The notes under the pieces: generated by a model
Database searches by the model: none
The model's input: only the letters and a program-made list of their open reading frames with translations
Told to the model about the DNA's origin: nothing
Made by a program: the position numbers and the translations under genes
Source of the DNA: JBOFOR01 sp051659545
Lineage (GTDB): Bacteria; Bacillota; Clostridia; Peptostreptococcales; Peptostreptococcaceae
Length of the DNA: 41,208 bases
Direction of reading: 5' to 3'
Assembly: GCF_051659545.1 (NCBI RefSeq)
Contig: NZ_JBOFOR010000199.1
Location: 1 to 41,208 of the forward strand
In this document: piece after piece, positions 17,648-26,144 of the stretch
How positions within the stretch are numbered: position 1 is the stretch's first letter
Layout: every line of letters starts with the position of its first letter

Positions 17648-19489
17648 ATGGGAAAAGTAATAGGAATAGATTTAGGAACAACTAATTCATGTGTTGCAGT
17701 ATTAGAAGGTGGAGAACCACAAGTAATAACTAATGCAGAAGGTATGAGAACTACTCCATCTGTAGTAGCATTTACTAAAGATGGTGAAAGAATAGTAGGA
17801 GAACCAGCAAAAAGACAAGCAGTTACAAATGCTGATAAAACTATAATATCAATAAAAACTCATATGGGAACTGAACATAAAGTAAACATAGATGGTAAGG
17901 CTTATACGCCACAAGAAATATCTGCTATAACTTTACAAAAATTAAAAGCAGATGCAGAAGCTTACTTAGGTCAACCAGTTACGGAAGCTGTTATAACAGT
18001 TCCAGCATATTTTACAGACGCTCAAAGACAAGCAACTAAAGATGCAGGTAGAATCGCTGGATTAGATGTTAAGAGAATAATAAACGAACCAACTGCTGCA
18101 GCACTAGCTTATGGTATGGATAAATTAGATCAAGAAAAGAAAATATTAGTATTTGACTTAGGTGGAGGAACATTTGACGTTTCAATACTTGAAATTGGAG
18201 ATGGAACATTTGAAGTTTTAGCTACTGCTGGTAACAACAGATTAGGTGGAGATGACTTTGATCAAATAGTAATAGATTATTTAGCTGATGAATTTAAAAA
18301 AGCTGAAGGTGTAGATTTAAGAAATGATAAAATGGCTCTTCAAAGATTAAAAGAAGCTGCTGAAAAGGCTAAAAAAGAGTTATCATCAACGATGTCAACT
18401 AACATTAACTTACCTTTTATAACAGCTACAGCTGAAGGACCAAAACACTTAACGATAGATATAACAAGAGCTAAATTTGATGAAATAACAGCTCACTTAG
18501 TAGAAAAAACTATGGAGCCAACAAGAAGAGCATTACAAGATGCTGGACTTTCAACTTCTGAAATAGATGACGTATTATTAGTTGGTGGTTCAACAAGAAT
18601 ACCAGCAGTTCAAGAAGCAGTTAAAAAATTCATAGGTAAAGAAGCTCACAAAGGAATAAACCCAGATGAATGTGTTGCAGTAGGTGCGGCTATACAAGCT
18701 GGTGTATTAACTGGTGAAGTTAATGACTTATTACTTCTAGATGTTACTCCATTATCTTTAGGTATAGAAACTATGGGTAACGTATTGACTAAGATAATAG
18801 AAAGAAACACTACAATACCAACTAAGAAGTCTCAAGTATTCTCAACTGCTGCAGACAATCAAACTGCTGTTGATATACACGTTCTTCAAGGTGAGAGAAG
18901 TATGTCTTATGATAATACTACTTTAGGTAGATTCCAATTAACAGATATACCACCAGCGCCAAGAGGAATACCTCAAATAGAAGTTACTTTTGATATAGAT
19001 GCTAACGGTATAGTTCATGTTACTGCTAAAGATTTAGGAACAGGAAAAGAGCAAAAAGTAACTATAACTTCAGGAACTAACTTAAGTGAAGAGCAAATAC
19101 AACAAAAAGTAAAAGAAGCTGAAATGAATGCTGAAGCAGACAAGCAAAAGAAAGATAAAATAGAAGCTGTAAACCACGCTGACTCTACTATATATCAAAC
19201 AGAAAAAACTTTAAAAGAAGTTGAAGAAAAAGTAAGTGCAGAAGATAAGAGTGCTATAGAAGCTGCATTAACAGAATTAAAATCTATTAAAGACAAAGAA
19301 GATTCAAATGCAGAAGAAATAAACAAAGCTATAGAAGAAGTTATGAATAAATTCCATAAAGTATCTGAGCAAATGTACCAACAAGCAGGTGCTCAAGGTG
19401 CAGAGGCACAAGAAGAACCAACTCAAGGTGCAGCACAAGATGATAACGTAGTGGATGCAGATTTTACAGAAGTAAATGACGAAAAATAA
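17648..19489 (+). CDS. dnaK: Chaperone DnaK (Hsp70)
   Basis: DnaK (613 residues) is the ATP-driven chaperone for unfolded proteins. The ATPase domain shows IGIDLGTTNSCVAVLEGG, PAYFTDAQRQATKDAGRIAG, FDLGGGTFDVS and VGGSTRIPAVQ. The substrate-binding domain shows DVTPLSLGIETMG and QGERSMSYDN, and the Gln/Ala-rich tail ends DNVVDADFTEVNDEK, the standard C-terminal motif. It lacks the extra ATPase-domain segment of Gram-negative DnaK, as expected for Firmicutes. AGGAGG precedes the ATG. Confidence 0.98.
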   Translation: MGKVIGIDLGTTNSCVAVLEGGEPQVITNAEGMRTTPSVVAFTKDGERIVGEPAKRQAVTNADKTIISIKTHMGTEHKVNIDGKAYTPQEISAITLQKLKADAEAYLGQPVTEAVITVPAYFTDAQRQATKDAGRIAGLDVKRIINEPTAAALAYGMDKLDQEKKILVFDLGGGTFDVSILEIGDGTFEVLATAGNNRLGGDDFDQIVIDYLADEFKKAEGVDLRNDKMALQRLKEAAEKAKKELSSTMSTNINLPFITATAEGPKHLTIDITRAKFDEITAHLVEKTMEPTRRALQDAGLSTSEIDDVLLVGGSTRIPAVQEAVKKFIGKEAHKGINPDECVAVGAAIQAGVLTGEVNDLLLLDVTPLSLGIETMGNVLTKIIERNTTIPTKKSQVFSTAADNQTAVDIHVLQGERSMSYDNTTLGRFQLTDIPPAPRGIPQIEVTFDIDANGIVHVTAKDLGTGKEQKVTITSGTNLSEEQIQQKVKEAEMNAEADKQKKDKIEAVNHADSTIYQTEKTLKEVEEKVSAEDKSAIEAALTELKSIKDKEDSNAEEINKAIEEVMNKFHKVSEQMYQQAGAQGAEAQEEPTQGAAQDDNVVDADFTEVNDEK

Positions 19490-19597
19490 GTTTTACAAAT
19501 AAAGATATTTGTATATAATTAATATAGAGAAAAGAGTATCTTTTCATAAGCATGATATCATTAAAGAATGAAGAATAATGCTTAAAAAAATAATGAT

Positions 19598-19638
19598 AAT
19601 AGCTTGTAGTTATGATATTCTACAAGCTATTGTTTTTG
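19598..19638 (+). terminator. Terminator-like hairpin between dnaK and dnaJ
   Basis: A 12-bp perfect stem AATAGCTTGTAG / CTACAAGCTATT (19598-19609 with 19620-19631), 10-base loop, is followed by GTTTTTG. It lies only 24 bases before the dnaJ start and would cut dnaJ from the dnaK transcript or lower its level. Confidence 0.72.
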
Positions 19639-19661
19639 TAATATAAAGGTGGTGACGATAA

Positions 19662-20813
19662 TTGAGTACTAAAAGAGACTACTATGAGGTATTAGGTGTA
19701 GATAAGAATGCTGATGAGCAAACATTAAAAAAGGCTTACAGAAAATTAGCTATGCAATACCATCCAGATAGAAATCCTGATAACAAAGAAGCAGAAGACA
19801 AGTTTAAAGAAATAAACGAAGCTTATGAAGTGTTATCAGATAGTACAAAAAGGCAAACTTATGACCAATTTGGTCATGCAGGAGTAAATGGTCAAGGTGG
19901 ATTTGGTGGCCAAGGCTTCGGAGGTCAAGGATTTGGCGGATTTGAAGACGTATTTGGAGATATATTCGGAGATATGTTTGGCGGAGGCTTCAGTGGCGGA
20001 AGACCTAGAAGAAGAGGTCCTGAGCGCGGAGCTGATATGAGGCAAAGTATAGATATAACTTTCGAAGAAGCTGCATTTGGTAAGAGTACATCGATAAAAG
20101 TAAATAGAAGTGAAGAATGTAATGAGTGTCATGGAACTGGTTCAAAAGCTGGAACATCAAAGAAAACTTGTCCAACATGTAATGGTGCAGGAGAAGTTAG
20201 AACAGTTCAAAGAACTCCATTTGGAAACATTGCAAGCTCTAGAACATGTTCTACATGTCAAGGAGAAGGTGAAGTTGTAGAATCACCATGTCCAAAATGT
20301 CAAGGAGCGGGAAGTACGAGAAAAGTTAAGACCATAGAAGTGGATATACCAGCAGGTATAGATGATGGTCAAATGATAAAACTTTCAGCTCAAGGAGAAC
20401 TTGGAAGTAAAGGTGGACCAAGAGGAGATTTATATCTAGTTATAAACGTTAAGAATCACACGTTGTTCACAAGAGAAGGATATGATATTTACTTTGATAT
20501 GCCAATAACATTTGCACAAGCTGCGCTTGGAGATGAAATCGAAGTACCTACTTTAGATGGTAAGGTTAAGTACACTATTCCAGAAGGAACTCAAACAGGT
20601 ACTGTGTTTAGGTTAAGAGAAAAAGGAATACCTAAACTTAGAGGTAATTCAAGAGGTGATCAATATGTAAAAGTTATAGTTGATACGCCTAAAAAATTAA
20701 ATGAAAAACAAAAAGAGTTACTAAGAGATTTTGCTAAAGAATGTGGAGAAGACGTTCACGAAAAGAAAAGTACATTTGGTCAAAAAATTGAAAATATGTT
20801 TAAAAAAAAGTAA
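19662..20813 (+). CDS. dnaJ: Chaperone DnaJ (Hsp40)
   Basis: DnaJ (383 residues) delivers substrates to DnaK and stimulates its ATPase. The J-domain (about 4-70) has the HPD tripeptide in AMQYHPDRNPDN. A Gly/Phe-rich linker (about 75-112) follows, then the zinc domain with four CxxCxGxG repeats (CNECHGTG, CPTCNGAG, CSTCQGEG, CPKCQGAG) and the C-terminal beta domains. It starts at TTG with AAAGGTGGTGA upstream. A terminator-like hairpin stands between it and dnaK. Confidence 0.97.
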   Translation: MSTKRDYYEVLGVDKNADEQTLKKAYRKLAMQYHPDRNPDNKEAEDKFKEINEAYEVLSDSTKRQTYDQFGHAGVNGQGGFGGQGFGGQGFGGFEDVFGDIFGDMFGGGFSGGRPRRRGPERGADMRQSIDITFEEAAFGKSTSIKVNRSEECNECHGTGSKAGTSKKTCPTCNGAGEVRTVQRTPFGNIASSRTCSTCQGEGEVVESPCPKCQGAGSTRKVKTIEVDIPAGIDDGQMIKLSAQGELGSKGGPRGDLYLVINVKNHTLFTREGYDIYFDMPITFAQAALGDEIEVPTLDGKVKYTIPEGTQTGTVFRLREKGIPKLRGNSRGDQYVKVIVDTPKKLNEKQKELLRDFAKECGEDVHEKKSTFGQKIENMFKKK

Positions 20814-20816
20814 TAA

Positions 20817-20854
20817 GAAAACCCAGCAAATACATTTGTATAGCTGGGTTTTTT
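20817..20854 (+). terminator. Rho-independent terminator of dnaJ
   Basis: The stem AAAACCCAGC / GCTGGGTTTT with inner ATACA/TGTAT pairing is followed by TTTTTT. It is strong. Confidence 0.9.
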
Positions 20855-20921
20855 AGCAATGCGCAGAGCCATTGGCGATATGAAGTGTTTCGCCGACAGG
20901 TCGCTCAAGCGAAGTAGATTT
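20855..20921. repeat. GC-rich hairpin-forming segment, possible dispersed repeat
   Basis: About 67 bases between the dnaJ terminator and the stop of the reverse gene are clearly richer in G+C than the intergenic DNA around them. They contain the inverted repeats GGCGA / TCGCC and TCGCT / AGCGA, and the word GAAGTAG near GAAGT copies. No open frame fits. Composition and structure suggest a mobile or dispersed intergenic repeat or a small structured RNA; only one copy is visible in this window, so the repeat nature is a guess. Confidence 0.3.
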
Positions 20922-21464
20922 TTACGAAGTTATCATAGATACTACCTTGATTTGATTAAAAATTGCCTGTGAAAAAGCATTCATAGCATCTTCATCTAAT
21001 TCCATTTCTTTTAAGGCTAAGAAAGTAGCAAATGCATTAGCGGTTACTTTCTTATATAGGTATAAAAAATCAGATTGATTGTTTAAATAATCTTTATTTT
21101 CTATAGACTCATTTATAAGTATTAACTCATCAATAGTTGAAAATAGAACTGCTTTGGTAGTTGTAGATTCTATAGGTAGTTCCTTTAATAAGCGATATCT
21201 TTTACTAGAAAAAGTATTTAAAGAAATTATTGCATTTTCTATCCCTTGAGTATCTAAATCTTTAATATCCTCTTTAGTTTTATGAAAAATAAAGGTACAT
21301 TTATTATTAATATCATCCATATTAGAATGATATTGGTTAAGTCTTGAATGAAGTTTTCTATTAGATTCTATTTCTTTAATATCATTTCTTAATTGTAGAT
21401 TTGAGTATGTATCAGAAGTTAACAACAAGTCTTTGTATAGTTGTAGTGATTCTATATTGTTCAT
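20922..21464 (-). CDS. Hypothetical helical protein
   Basis: The 180-residue protein is unrecognised. It has no signal peptide or hydrophobic membrane segment and looks mostly alpha-helical with many charged residues, Leu and Ile, beginning MNNIESLQLYKDLLLTSDTY and ending AIFNQIKVVSMITS. ATG 21464 is chosen because GGGGGAG on the reverse strand (21474-21480) lies at proper distance; a GTG six codons upstream would use the binding site itself. It is inserted, in reverse orientation, between dnaJ and prmA, which are adjacent in Bacillus. Codon use is like the neighbours, so it does not look recently acquired. No function can be offered. Confidence 0.75.
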   Translation of the reverse strand: MNNIESLQLYKDLLLTSDTYSNLQLRNDIKEIESNRKLHSRLNQYHSNMDDINNKCTFIFHKTKEDIKDLDTQGIENAIISLNTFSSKRYRLLKELPIESTTTKAVLFSTIDELILINESIENKDYLNNQSDFLYLYKKVTANAFATFLALKEMELDEDAMNAFSQAIFNQIKVVSMITS

Positions 21465-21722
21465 AAAAAAAATCTCCCCCACTTTTTTATTAAATATATA
21501 TCTTATTGTATACTAATACCTAAGATGTTGCAAAGAAAAACTCGTAGAGTAATTTTATATACAATTCCATAGATATACCGATGTTAGCATATTAAGCAAA
21601 ATGAATTTTCACATATCTATATCTAAAATAGACTAAAGAATTATGTAAAAGATAATAATAATTATGATATAATAAAATTTATGAAAAATAAGATAATTTT
21701 ATAAGGAAGGTGTACCAAATAA

Positions 21723-22661
21723 ATGAAATGGACTGAAATTACTATAAAAACTTCAACAGAAGCAGTTGAAGCTATAACTAATATATTATATGAACAAAAT
21801 GTAGGTGGAGTATCTATAGAAGATCCTAAGGATTTTAAATTCCAAAAGAAAAATGACTACGATTGGGATTTTGTTGAAGAAGAAATATTCAATAGTGGAT
21901 ATGACGGCGTAATAATAAAAACTTACATAACAGAAGAAAGAGATGTAACAGAAGATATAAACATAATAAGAGAAAAAATACAAGGATTAAAAGAATTTGG
22001 AATAGATATAGGAGAAGCTATAGTTGAACTTTCTCAGGTAGATGAAGAAGATTGGGCAAATGAGTGGAAAAATTACTATAAACCAACAAAAATAGGAGAA
22101 AAAGTAGTTGTTAAACCAACTTGGGAAGAATATGAAAAGCAAGAAGGCGATTTAATAATAGAGTTAGACCCAGGTATGGCTTTTGGAACAGGTACACATG
22201 AAACAACTACAATGTGCATACAACAATTAGAAAAATATGTTAAAGAAGACACTAAAGTTTTTGATATTGGATGTGGAAGTGGAATACTTGCAATAGCAGC
22301 AGCAAAACTTGGTGCAAAAGATATACTAGCAGTAGATTTAGACGAAGTTGCAGTAAGAGTATCAAAAGAAAATATAGAATTAAACAATGTTTGTGATAAA
22401 ATTGTTGCAATGCATGGGAACTTAATGGAAGTAGTGCATGATAAAGCTGATATAGTTATAGCTAATATAATAGCAGACATAATAAAATTATTAGCTAAAG
22501 ATATAAAACATTTTATGAAAGACGATGCAGTATTTATATCTTCAGGTATAATACATGCTAAAGTAGATGAAGTTAAAGCAGCGCTAGAAGAAAATGGACT
22601 AGAAATAATAGAAGTTCAATCTTTAGGCGAATGGAATGCAATAGTTTCTAAGATTAAGTAG
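21723..22661 (+). CDS. prmA: Ribosomal protein L11 methyltransferase
   Basis: PrmA (312 residues) uses S-adenosylmethionine to trimethylate lysines and the N-terminus of ribosomal protein L11. The N-terminal substrate-binding domain contains DEEDWANEWKNYYKP; the SAM-binding domain has GTGTHETT, DIGCGSGILAIAAAKLGA and IVIANIIADI. GAAGGTG precedes the ATG. It begins the prmA-rsmE-mtaB translation-modification cluster, with rsmE seven bases downstream. Confidence 0.96.
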   Translation: MKWTEITIKTSTEAVEAITNILYEQNVGGVSIEDPKDFKFQKKNDYDWDFVEEEIFNSGYDGVIIKTYITEERDVTEDINIIREKIQGLKEFGIDIGEAIVELSQVDEEDWANEWKNYYKPTKIGEKVVVKPTWEEYEKQEGDLIIELDPGMAFGTGTHETTTMCIQQLEKYVKEDTKVFDIGCGSGILAIAAAKLGAKDILAVDLDEVAVRVSKENIELNNVCDKIVAMHGNLMEVVHDKADIVIANIIADIIKLLAKDIKHFMKDDAVFISSGIIHAKVDEVKAALEENGLEIIEVQSLGEWNAIVSKIK

Positions 22662-22668
22662 GTGAATT

Positions 22669-23421
22669 ATGGATAGATTTTTTGTAGAAAAGAAAAATAT
22701 TAATTTAGAAGATAATACTTGTATTATAGAAGGTGAAGATGTTAAACATATTTCAAAAGTACTTAGATGCAAAATTGGTGAAGAATTAGAAATATGTGAC
22801 AATTATAATAATGAGTATATTTGTGAAATAACTAATATAGATAAAAGTATAGTAAGTCTTCATATATTAGAAAAAGTTGATGTAAAAAGAGAATCTAACT
22901 TAAAAATAAAATTATATCAAGGTTTACCTAAAGGACCTAAAATGGAAATGATACTACAAAAGCTTACAGAAGTTGGAGTAGATGAAATAATACTAGTTCA
23001 AACTAAAAGAAGTGTAGCTAAAGTAGATGACAAAAAAGAAGATAAAAAAATAGAGCGATGGGAAAGAATAATTTATGAAGCAGCAAAGCAAAGTAAAAGA
23101 GGTAGAATACCGAAGCTGCGTGGTGTTTTAAGTTTTAAAGAAGCCTTAGAAGAAATGAAAACTAATGACTTTAATATAGCACCGTATGAAAATGAAAGAA
23201 CAAAATCAATAAAACAATCTATAAAAGGTTTAGACATAAATAATATGGGTATATTTGTAGGTCCAGAAGGTGGATTTGATGAAAGTGAAATAGAAGCCAT
23301 AGAAAACATAAATGGACAATCTGTATCTCTAGGACCTAGGATATTAAGAACGGAGACAGCATCGGTTGTTGCCTCATCTATAGTCTTATATGAATTAAGC
23401 GACTTAGGAGGAAATGAATAA
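22669..23421 (+). CDS. rsmE: 16S rRNA m3U1498 methyltransferase RsmE
   Basis: RsmE (250 residues) methylates N3 of U1498 in 16S rRNA. It is a SPOUT enzyme: the N-terminal PUA-like part includes EGEDVKHISKVLR, and the knotted C-terminal part has KMEMILQKLTEVGVDEI, GPEGGFDESEIE and LGPRILRTETAS, the SAM-binding knot. It lies tightly between prmA and mtaB; its stop directly abuts the mtaB start. Confidence 0.95.
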   Translation: MDRFFVEKKNINLEDNTCIIEGEDVKHISKVLRCKIGEELEICDNYNNEYICEITNIDKSIVSLHILEKVDVKRESNLKIKLYQGLPKGPKMEMILQKLTEVGVDEIILVQTKRSVAKVDDKKEDKKIERWERIIYEAAKQSKRGRIPKLRGVLSFKEALEEMKTNDFNIAPYENERTKSIKQSIKGLDINNMGIFVGPEGGFDESEIEAIENINGQSVSLGPRILRTETASVVASSIVLYELSDLGGNE

Positions 23422-24720
23422 ATGAAAAAGGTAGCTTTTTACACACTTGGTTGTAAAGTAAATCAATACGAAACAGAAGCTATGCTTGAGATGTTTGAAA
23501 AAGAAGGATACTCTCAAGTTGATAGTGAGGATTATTCCGATGTTTACGTTATAAATACATGTACAGTAACACATATGAGTGATAGAAAATCGCGTCAATA
23601 TATAAGAAGAGTTAAAAAGAAGAATCCAGATGCAATAATAGCAGTTGTGGGATGCTATTCTCAAGTATCTCCAGAAGAAATACTTGAAATAGAAGAAGTA
23701 AATTTAGTAATGGGAACTAATGATAGAAGAAAAATAGTAGAAGAAATAAAGAAAATAGATTCTAGCCAAAAGTCTAGTACTGTTGATGACATAATGAAGG
23801 TTAAAGCCTTCGAAGAAATCGAAATTAGTCAAGCTAATGGAAAAACTAGAGCATTTATGAAGATTCAAGATGGATGTGATAGATTTTGTTCTTACTGCAT
23901 AATTCCCTATGCAAGAGGAAGAGTAAGAAGTAGAGATTTAAATAGTATCATAGATGAAGTTAAAAAACTTGTTACCAATGGATACAAAGAAGTTGTATTA
24001 ACAGGTATACACGTTGCTTCTTATGGAAAAGATTTAAAAAATGAAGAAGTTAATTTATTAAATGTAATAAAAACAATAAATAATATAGATGGAATAGAGA
24101 GAATAAGATTAAGTTCTGTTGAGCCTATATTATTCACTGAAGAATTTGTAAAAGAAGTATCTCAAATGGAAAAAGTTTGTACTCACTATCATTTATCACT
24201 ACAAAGTGGATGTGATGAAACTCTAAAAAGAATGAACAGAAGATACACTACAGAAGAATATAAGGCTATAGTAGACAGATTAAGAGAAAATATACCTAAT
24301 GTAGCAATAACTACTGATGTAATAGTAGGTTTTCCTGGAGAAACTAATGATGAGTTCAACAACACTTATGAATTTTTAAGGGACATAGAGCTTTCTCAAA
24401 TGCATATATTTAAATATTCACCGAGAAAAGGTACTCCAGCAGCAACTATGGAAAATCAAATAGACCCTCAAATGAAACAATTTAGAAGCGATAAGCTTTT
24501 AAATTTAAGCAAAGAGAATTTCGATAAATTTGCTAATAAATTTATTGGACAAGAATTAGACGTGCTATTTGAGCAAAACATAGTAGAAGATAGGTATGAA
24601 GGATTAACACCTAACTATATAAGAGTAGTTGTAAAAAGTGATAAAGATATACAAGGCAAAATAATAAAAGTTAAGATTACTGACGTAAAAAATGAATATG
24701 TAGAAGGTATTTTGATGTAA
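23422..24720 (+). CDS. mtaB: tRNA t6A37 methylthiotransferase MtaB
   Basis: MtaB (432 residues) converts t6A37 to ms2t6A37 in tRNAs reading ANN codons. The N-terminal UPF0004 domain has TLGCKVNQYETEAM with the first auxiliary-cluster cysteine. The radical-SAM motif is DGCDRFCSYCIIPYARG (Cx3Cx2C), then SLQSGCDETLKRMNRRYT and a C-terminal TRAM domain (about 370-432). The LGCKVNQYE start favours MtaB over MiaB and RimO. GGAGGAAATG near 23407 supplies the binding site. Confidence 0.94.
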   Translation: MKKVAFYTLGCKVNQYETEAMLEMFEKEGYSQVDSEDYSDVYVINTCTVTHMSDRKSRQYIRRVKKKNPDAIIAVVGCYSQVSPEEILEIEEVNLVMGTNDRRKIVEEIKKIDSSQKSSTVDDIMKVKAFEEIEISQANGKTRAFMKIQDGCDRFCSYCIIPYARGRVRSRDLNSIIDEVKKLVTNGYKEVVLTGIHVASYGKDLKNEEVNLLNVIKTINNIDGIERIRLSSVEPILFTEEFVKEVSQMEKVCTHYHLSLQSGCDETLKRMNRRYTTEEYKAIVDRLRENIPNVAITTDVIVGFPGETNDEFNNTYEFLRDIELSQMHIFKYSPRKGTPAATMENQIDPQMKQFRSDKLLNLSKENFDKFANKFIGQELDVLFEQNIVEDRYEGLTPNYIRVVVKSDKDIQGKIIKVKITDVKNEYVEGILM

Positions 24721-24796
24721 TACGTAGAAGTAAATTATAACTTTAATTATTTTGATATTAAAAAAACACTAATTTTATATAGAGGAGGTGTTATAT

Positions 24797-25147
24797 ATGA
24801 GCTGTATATTTTGTAAAATAGTAAATGGTGAAATTCCATCTAGTAAAGTTTATGAAGATGAAAAGGTAATTGCCTTTAATGATATAAATCCTGTTGCACC
24901 ATATCATATACTCGTTATACCTAAAAAGCATTATGAAAGTATTGTAGATATAAATGATAAAGATATGGAAATTATTGCACACATTCATAGTGTTATTAAT
25001 AAAATAGCTAAGGAAAAAGAATTTGACAAAACAGGATTCAGAATCATAAACAATTGTGGCGATGATGGAGGACAAGAAGTTAAGCATATTCATTACCATG
25101 TATTAGCGGGTAAAAAACTACCATTATATGAAGCTATGCAAAAATAA
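24797..25147 (+). CDS. HIT-family nucleotide hydrolase
   Basis: The 116-residue histidine-triad protein starts MSCIFCKIVNGEIPSSKVYED, with the two Cys that often bind zinc in bacterial members, and ends with VKHIHYHVLAGKKL, the HxHxH triad region. Such proteins hydrolyse adenosine phosphoramidates and related nucleotides; the cellular substrate is not known. ATG 24797 follows AGGAGG (24783-24788); a GTG three codons earlier would overlap the binding site. It is 76 bases after mtaB and before the rpsU promoter. Confidence 0.93.
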   Translation: MSCIFCKIVNGEIPSSKVYEDEKVIAFNDINPVAPYHILVIPKKHYESIVDINDKDMEIIAHIHSVINKIAKEKEFDKTGFRIINNCGDDGGQEVKHIHYHVLAGKKLPLYEAMQK

Positions 25148-25169
25148 ATATGTAGTTGAATAAAAATAC

Positions 25170-25198
25170 TTGAAAATATTTATAAATTAGTTTATAAT
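25170..25198 (+). promoter_or_regulatory. Probable sigma-A promoter of rpsU-yqeY
   Basis: TTGAAA (25170-25175), 17 bases, TATAAT (25193-25198). The transcript would have a leader of about 85 bases with the pairing GTAA/TTAC around a TGCA-TATT-TGCA hairpin (about 25217-25250). It could be a site for ribosomal-protein feedback; that part is a guess. Confidence 0.6.
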
Positions 25199-25290
25199 AA
25201 ACAAAGTGTGAGGTTGTAATGCATATTTGCAGATATAATCGTAGTTACAGTCCCAACATAATTCACGCTATCGGAGGGAGGGAAAAAGAA

Positions 25291-25470
25291 ATGTCAGAAG
25301 TAAGAATAAGAGAGAATGAAACATTAGACAGCGCTTTAAGAAGATTCAAGCGTTCATGTGCAATGTCTGGCATCATGTCTGAAGTTAGAAAAAGAGAGCA
25401 CTATGATAAGCCAAGCGTTAGACGTAAGAAAAAAGCTGAAGCAGCAAGAAGAAAAAACGCTAAGAAATAG
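25291..25470 (+). CDS. rpsU: 30S ribosomal protein S21
   Basis: S21 (59 residues) is a small basic protein of the 30S platform near the anti-Shine-Dalgarno. It begins MSEVRIRENETLDSALRRF and has the conserved FKRSC and the basic tail with KPSVRRKKKAEAARRK. ATG 25291 follows GGAGGGAGG (25273-25281) and gives the family length; longer in-frame starts upstream lie in the leader. It is followed by yqeY, the same pairing as in Bacillus. Confidence 0.96.
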   Translation: MSEVRIRENETLDSALRRFKRSCAMSGIMSEVRKREHYDKPSVRRKKKAEAARRKNAKK

Positions 25471-25496
25471 TAATAAAGAATAAAGAGGTGAAGGGA

Positions 25497-25940
25497 ATGT
25501 CCCTTAAACAAAAGTTACAAGAGGATTTGAAATCTTCAATGAAAAACAAAGATACAGTTAAAAAGTCTGTGGTAACTTTAATAAGATCTTCTATAAAGCA
25601 ATATGAAGTTGACAATAGAGTTGAACTTGCTGATGAAGATATTATTGATATAATATCTAAACAATTAAAGCAACGTAGAGATTCCTTAGTTGAATTTGAA
25701 AAAGCTGGAAGAGAAGATTTAGTAAGTGAAGCAAACGCTGAAATCAAAGTTTTAAAAGAGTACCTACCTCAACAGTTAAGCGAAGAAGAACTAAATGAGA
25801 TTGTAAAAGCTACAATATCTGAAGTAGGAGCTACTTCTATGAAAGATATGAAGAGCATAATGTCAGCTATACAACCTAAAGTAAAAGGTAGAGCTGATGG
25901 AAAACTTATAAATAAGTTAGTTAAGATTAACTTACAATAG
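25497..25940 (+). CDS. yqeY: GatB/YqeY-domain protein YqeY
   Basis: The 147-residue protein is the stand-alone YqeY family, related to the tRNA-binding tail of the amidotransferase subunit GatB. Typical segments are LKQKLQEDLKSSMKNKD, LRS-like LIRSSIKQYEVD, EIKVLKEYLPQQLSEEEL and VKGRADGKLINKLVK. It is thought to bind tRNA; its role is not well defined. ATG 25497 follows GAGGTG (25485-25490). It is co-transcribed with rpsU. Confidence 0.93.
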   Translation: MSLKQKLQEDLKSSMKNKDTVKKSVVTLIRSSIKQYEVDNRVELADEDIIDIISKQLKQRRDSLVEFEKAGREDLVSEANAEIKVLKEYLPQQLSEEELNEIVKATISEVGATSMKDMKSIMSAIQPKVKGRADGKLINKLVKINLQ

Positions 25941-25943
25941 ATT

Positions 25944-25974
25944 AAAAGCCTAGAGATATTCTCTAGGCTTTTTT
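25944..25974 (+). terminator. Rho-independent terminator of rpsU-yqeY
   Basis: A 12-bp stem AAAAGCCTAGAG / CTCTAGGCTTTT with an ATATT loop ends in six T. Confidence 0.92.
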
Positions 25975-26144
25975 ACATTTAAGGATATTATATCACCTGA
26001 AAAATTGTGGATAAGTTGCTATATTTAAGCAACGTCAACATACGTAGTGAAAGTAAAAAAGCTTTATATTTTTATTTTTGTAATAATAATATAATCTTGG
26101 ACATAATTATTAAATAAAAAAGAAATAGGAAGAGGGGGAGACTT

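Noticed and set aside
22076..22480. Long reverse-strand open frames inside real genes (also for example at 33891-34304 and 39784-40236)
   Set aside because: They lie wholly inside well-identified genes, lack ribosome binding sites, and their Ser/Ile/Thr-rich composition is what antisense of AT-rich coding DNA gives.
26006..26014. Perfect DnaA box (TGTGGATAA, reverse of TTATCCACA)
   Set aside because: It is a single site with no cluster, no AT-repeat unwinding region and no dnaA or dnaN nearby; one match can arise by chance.
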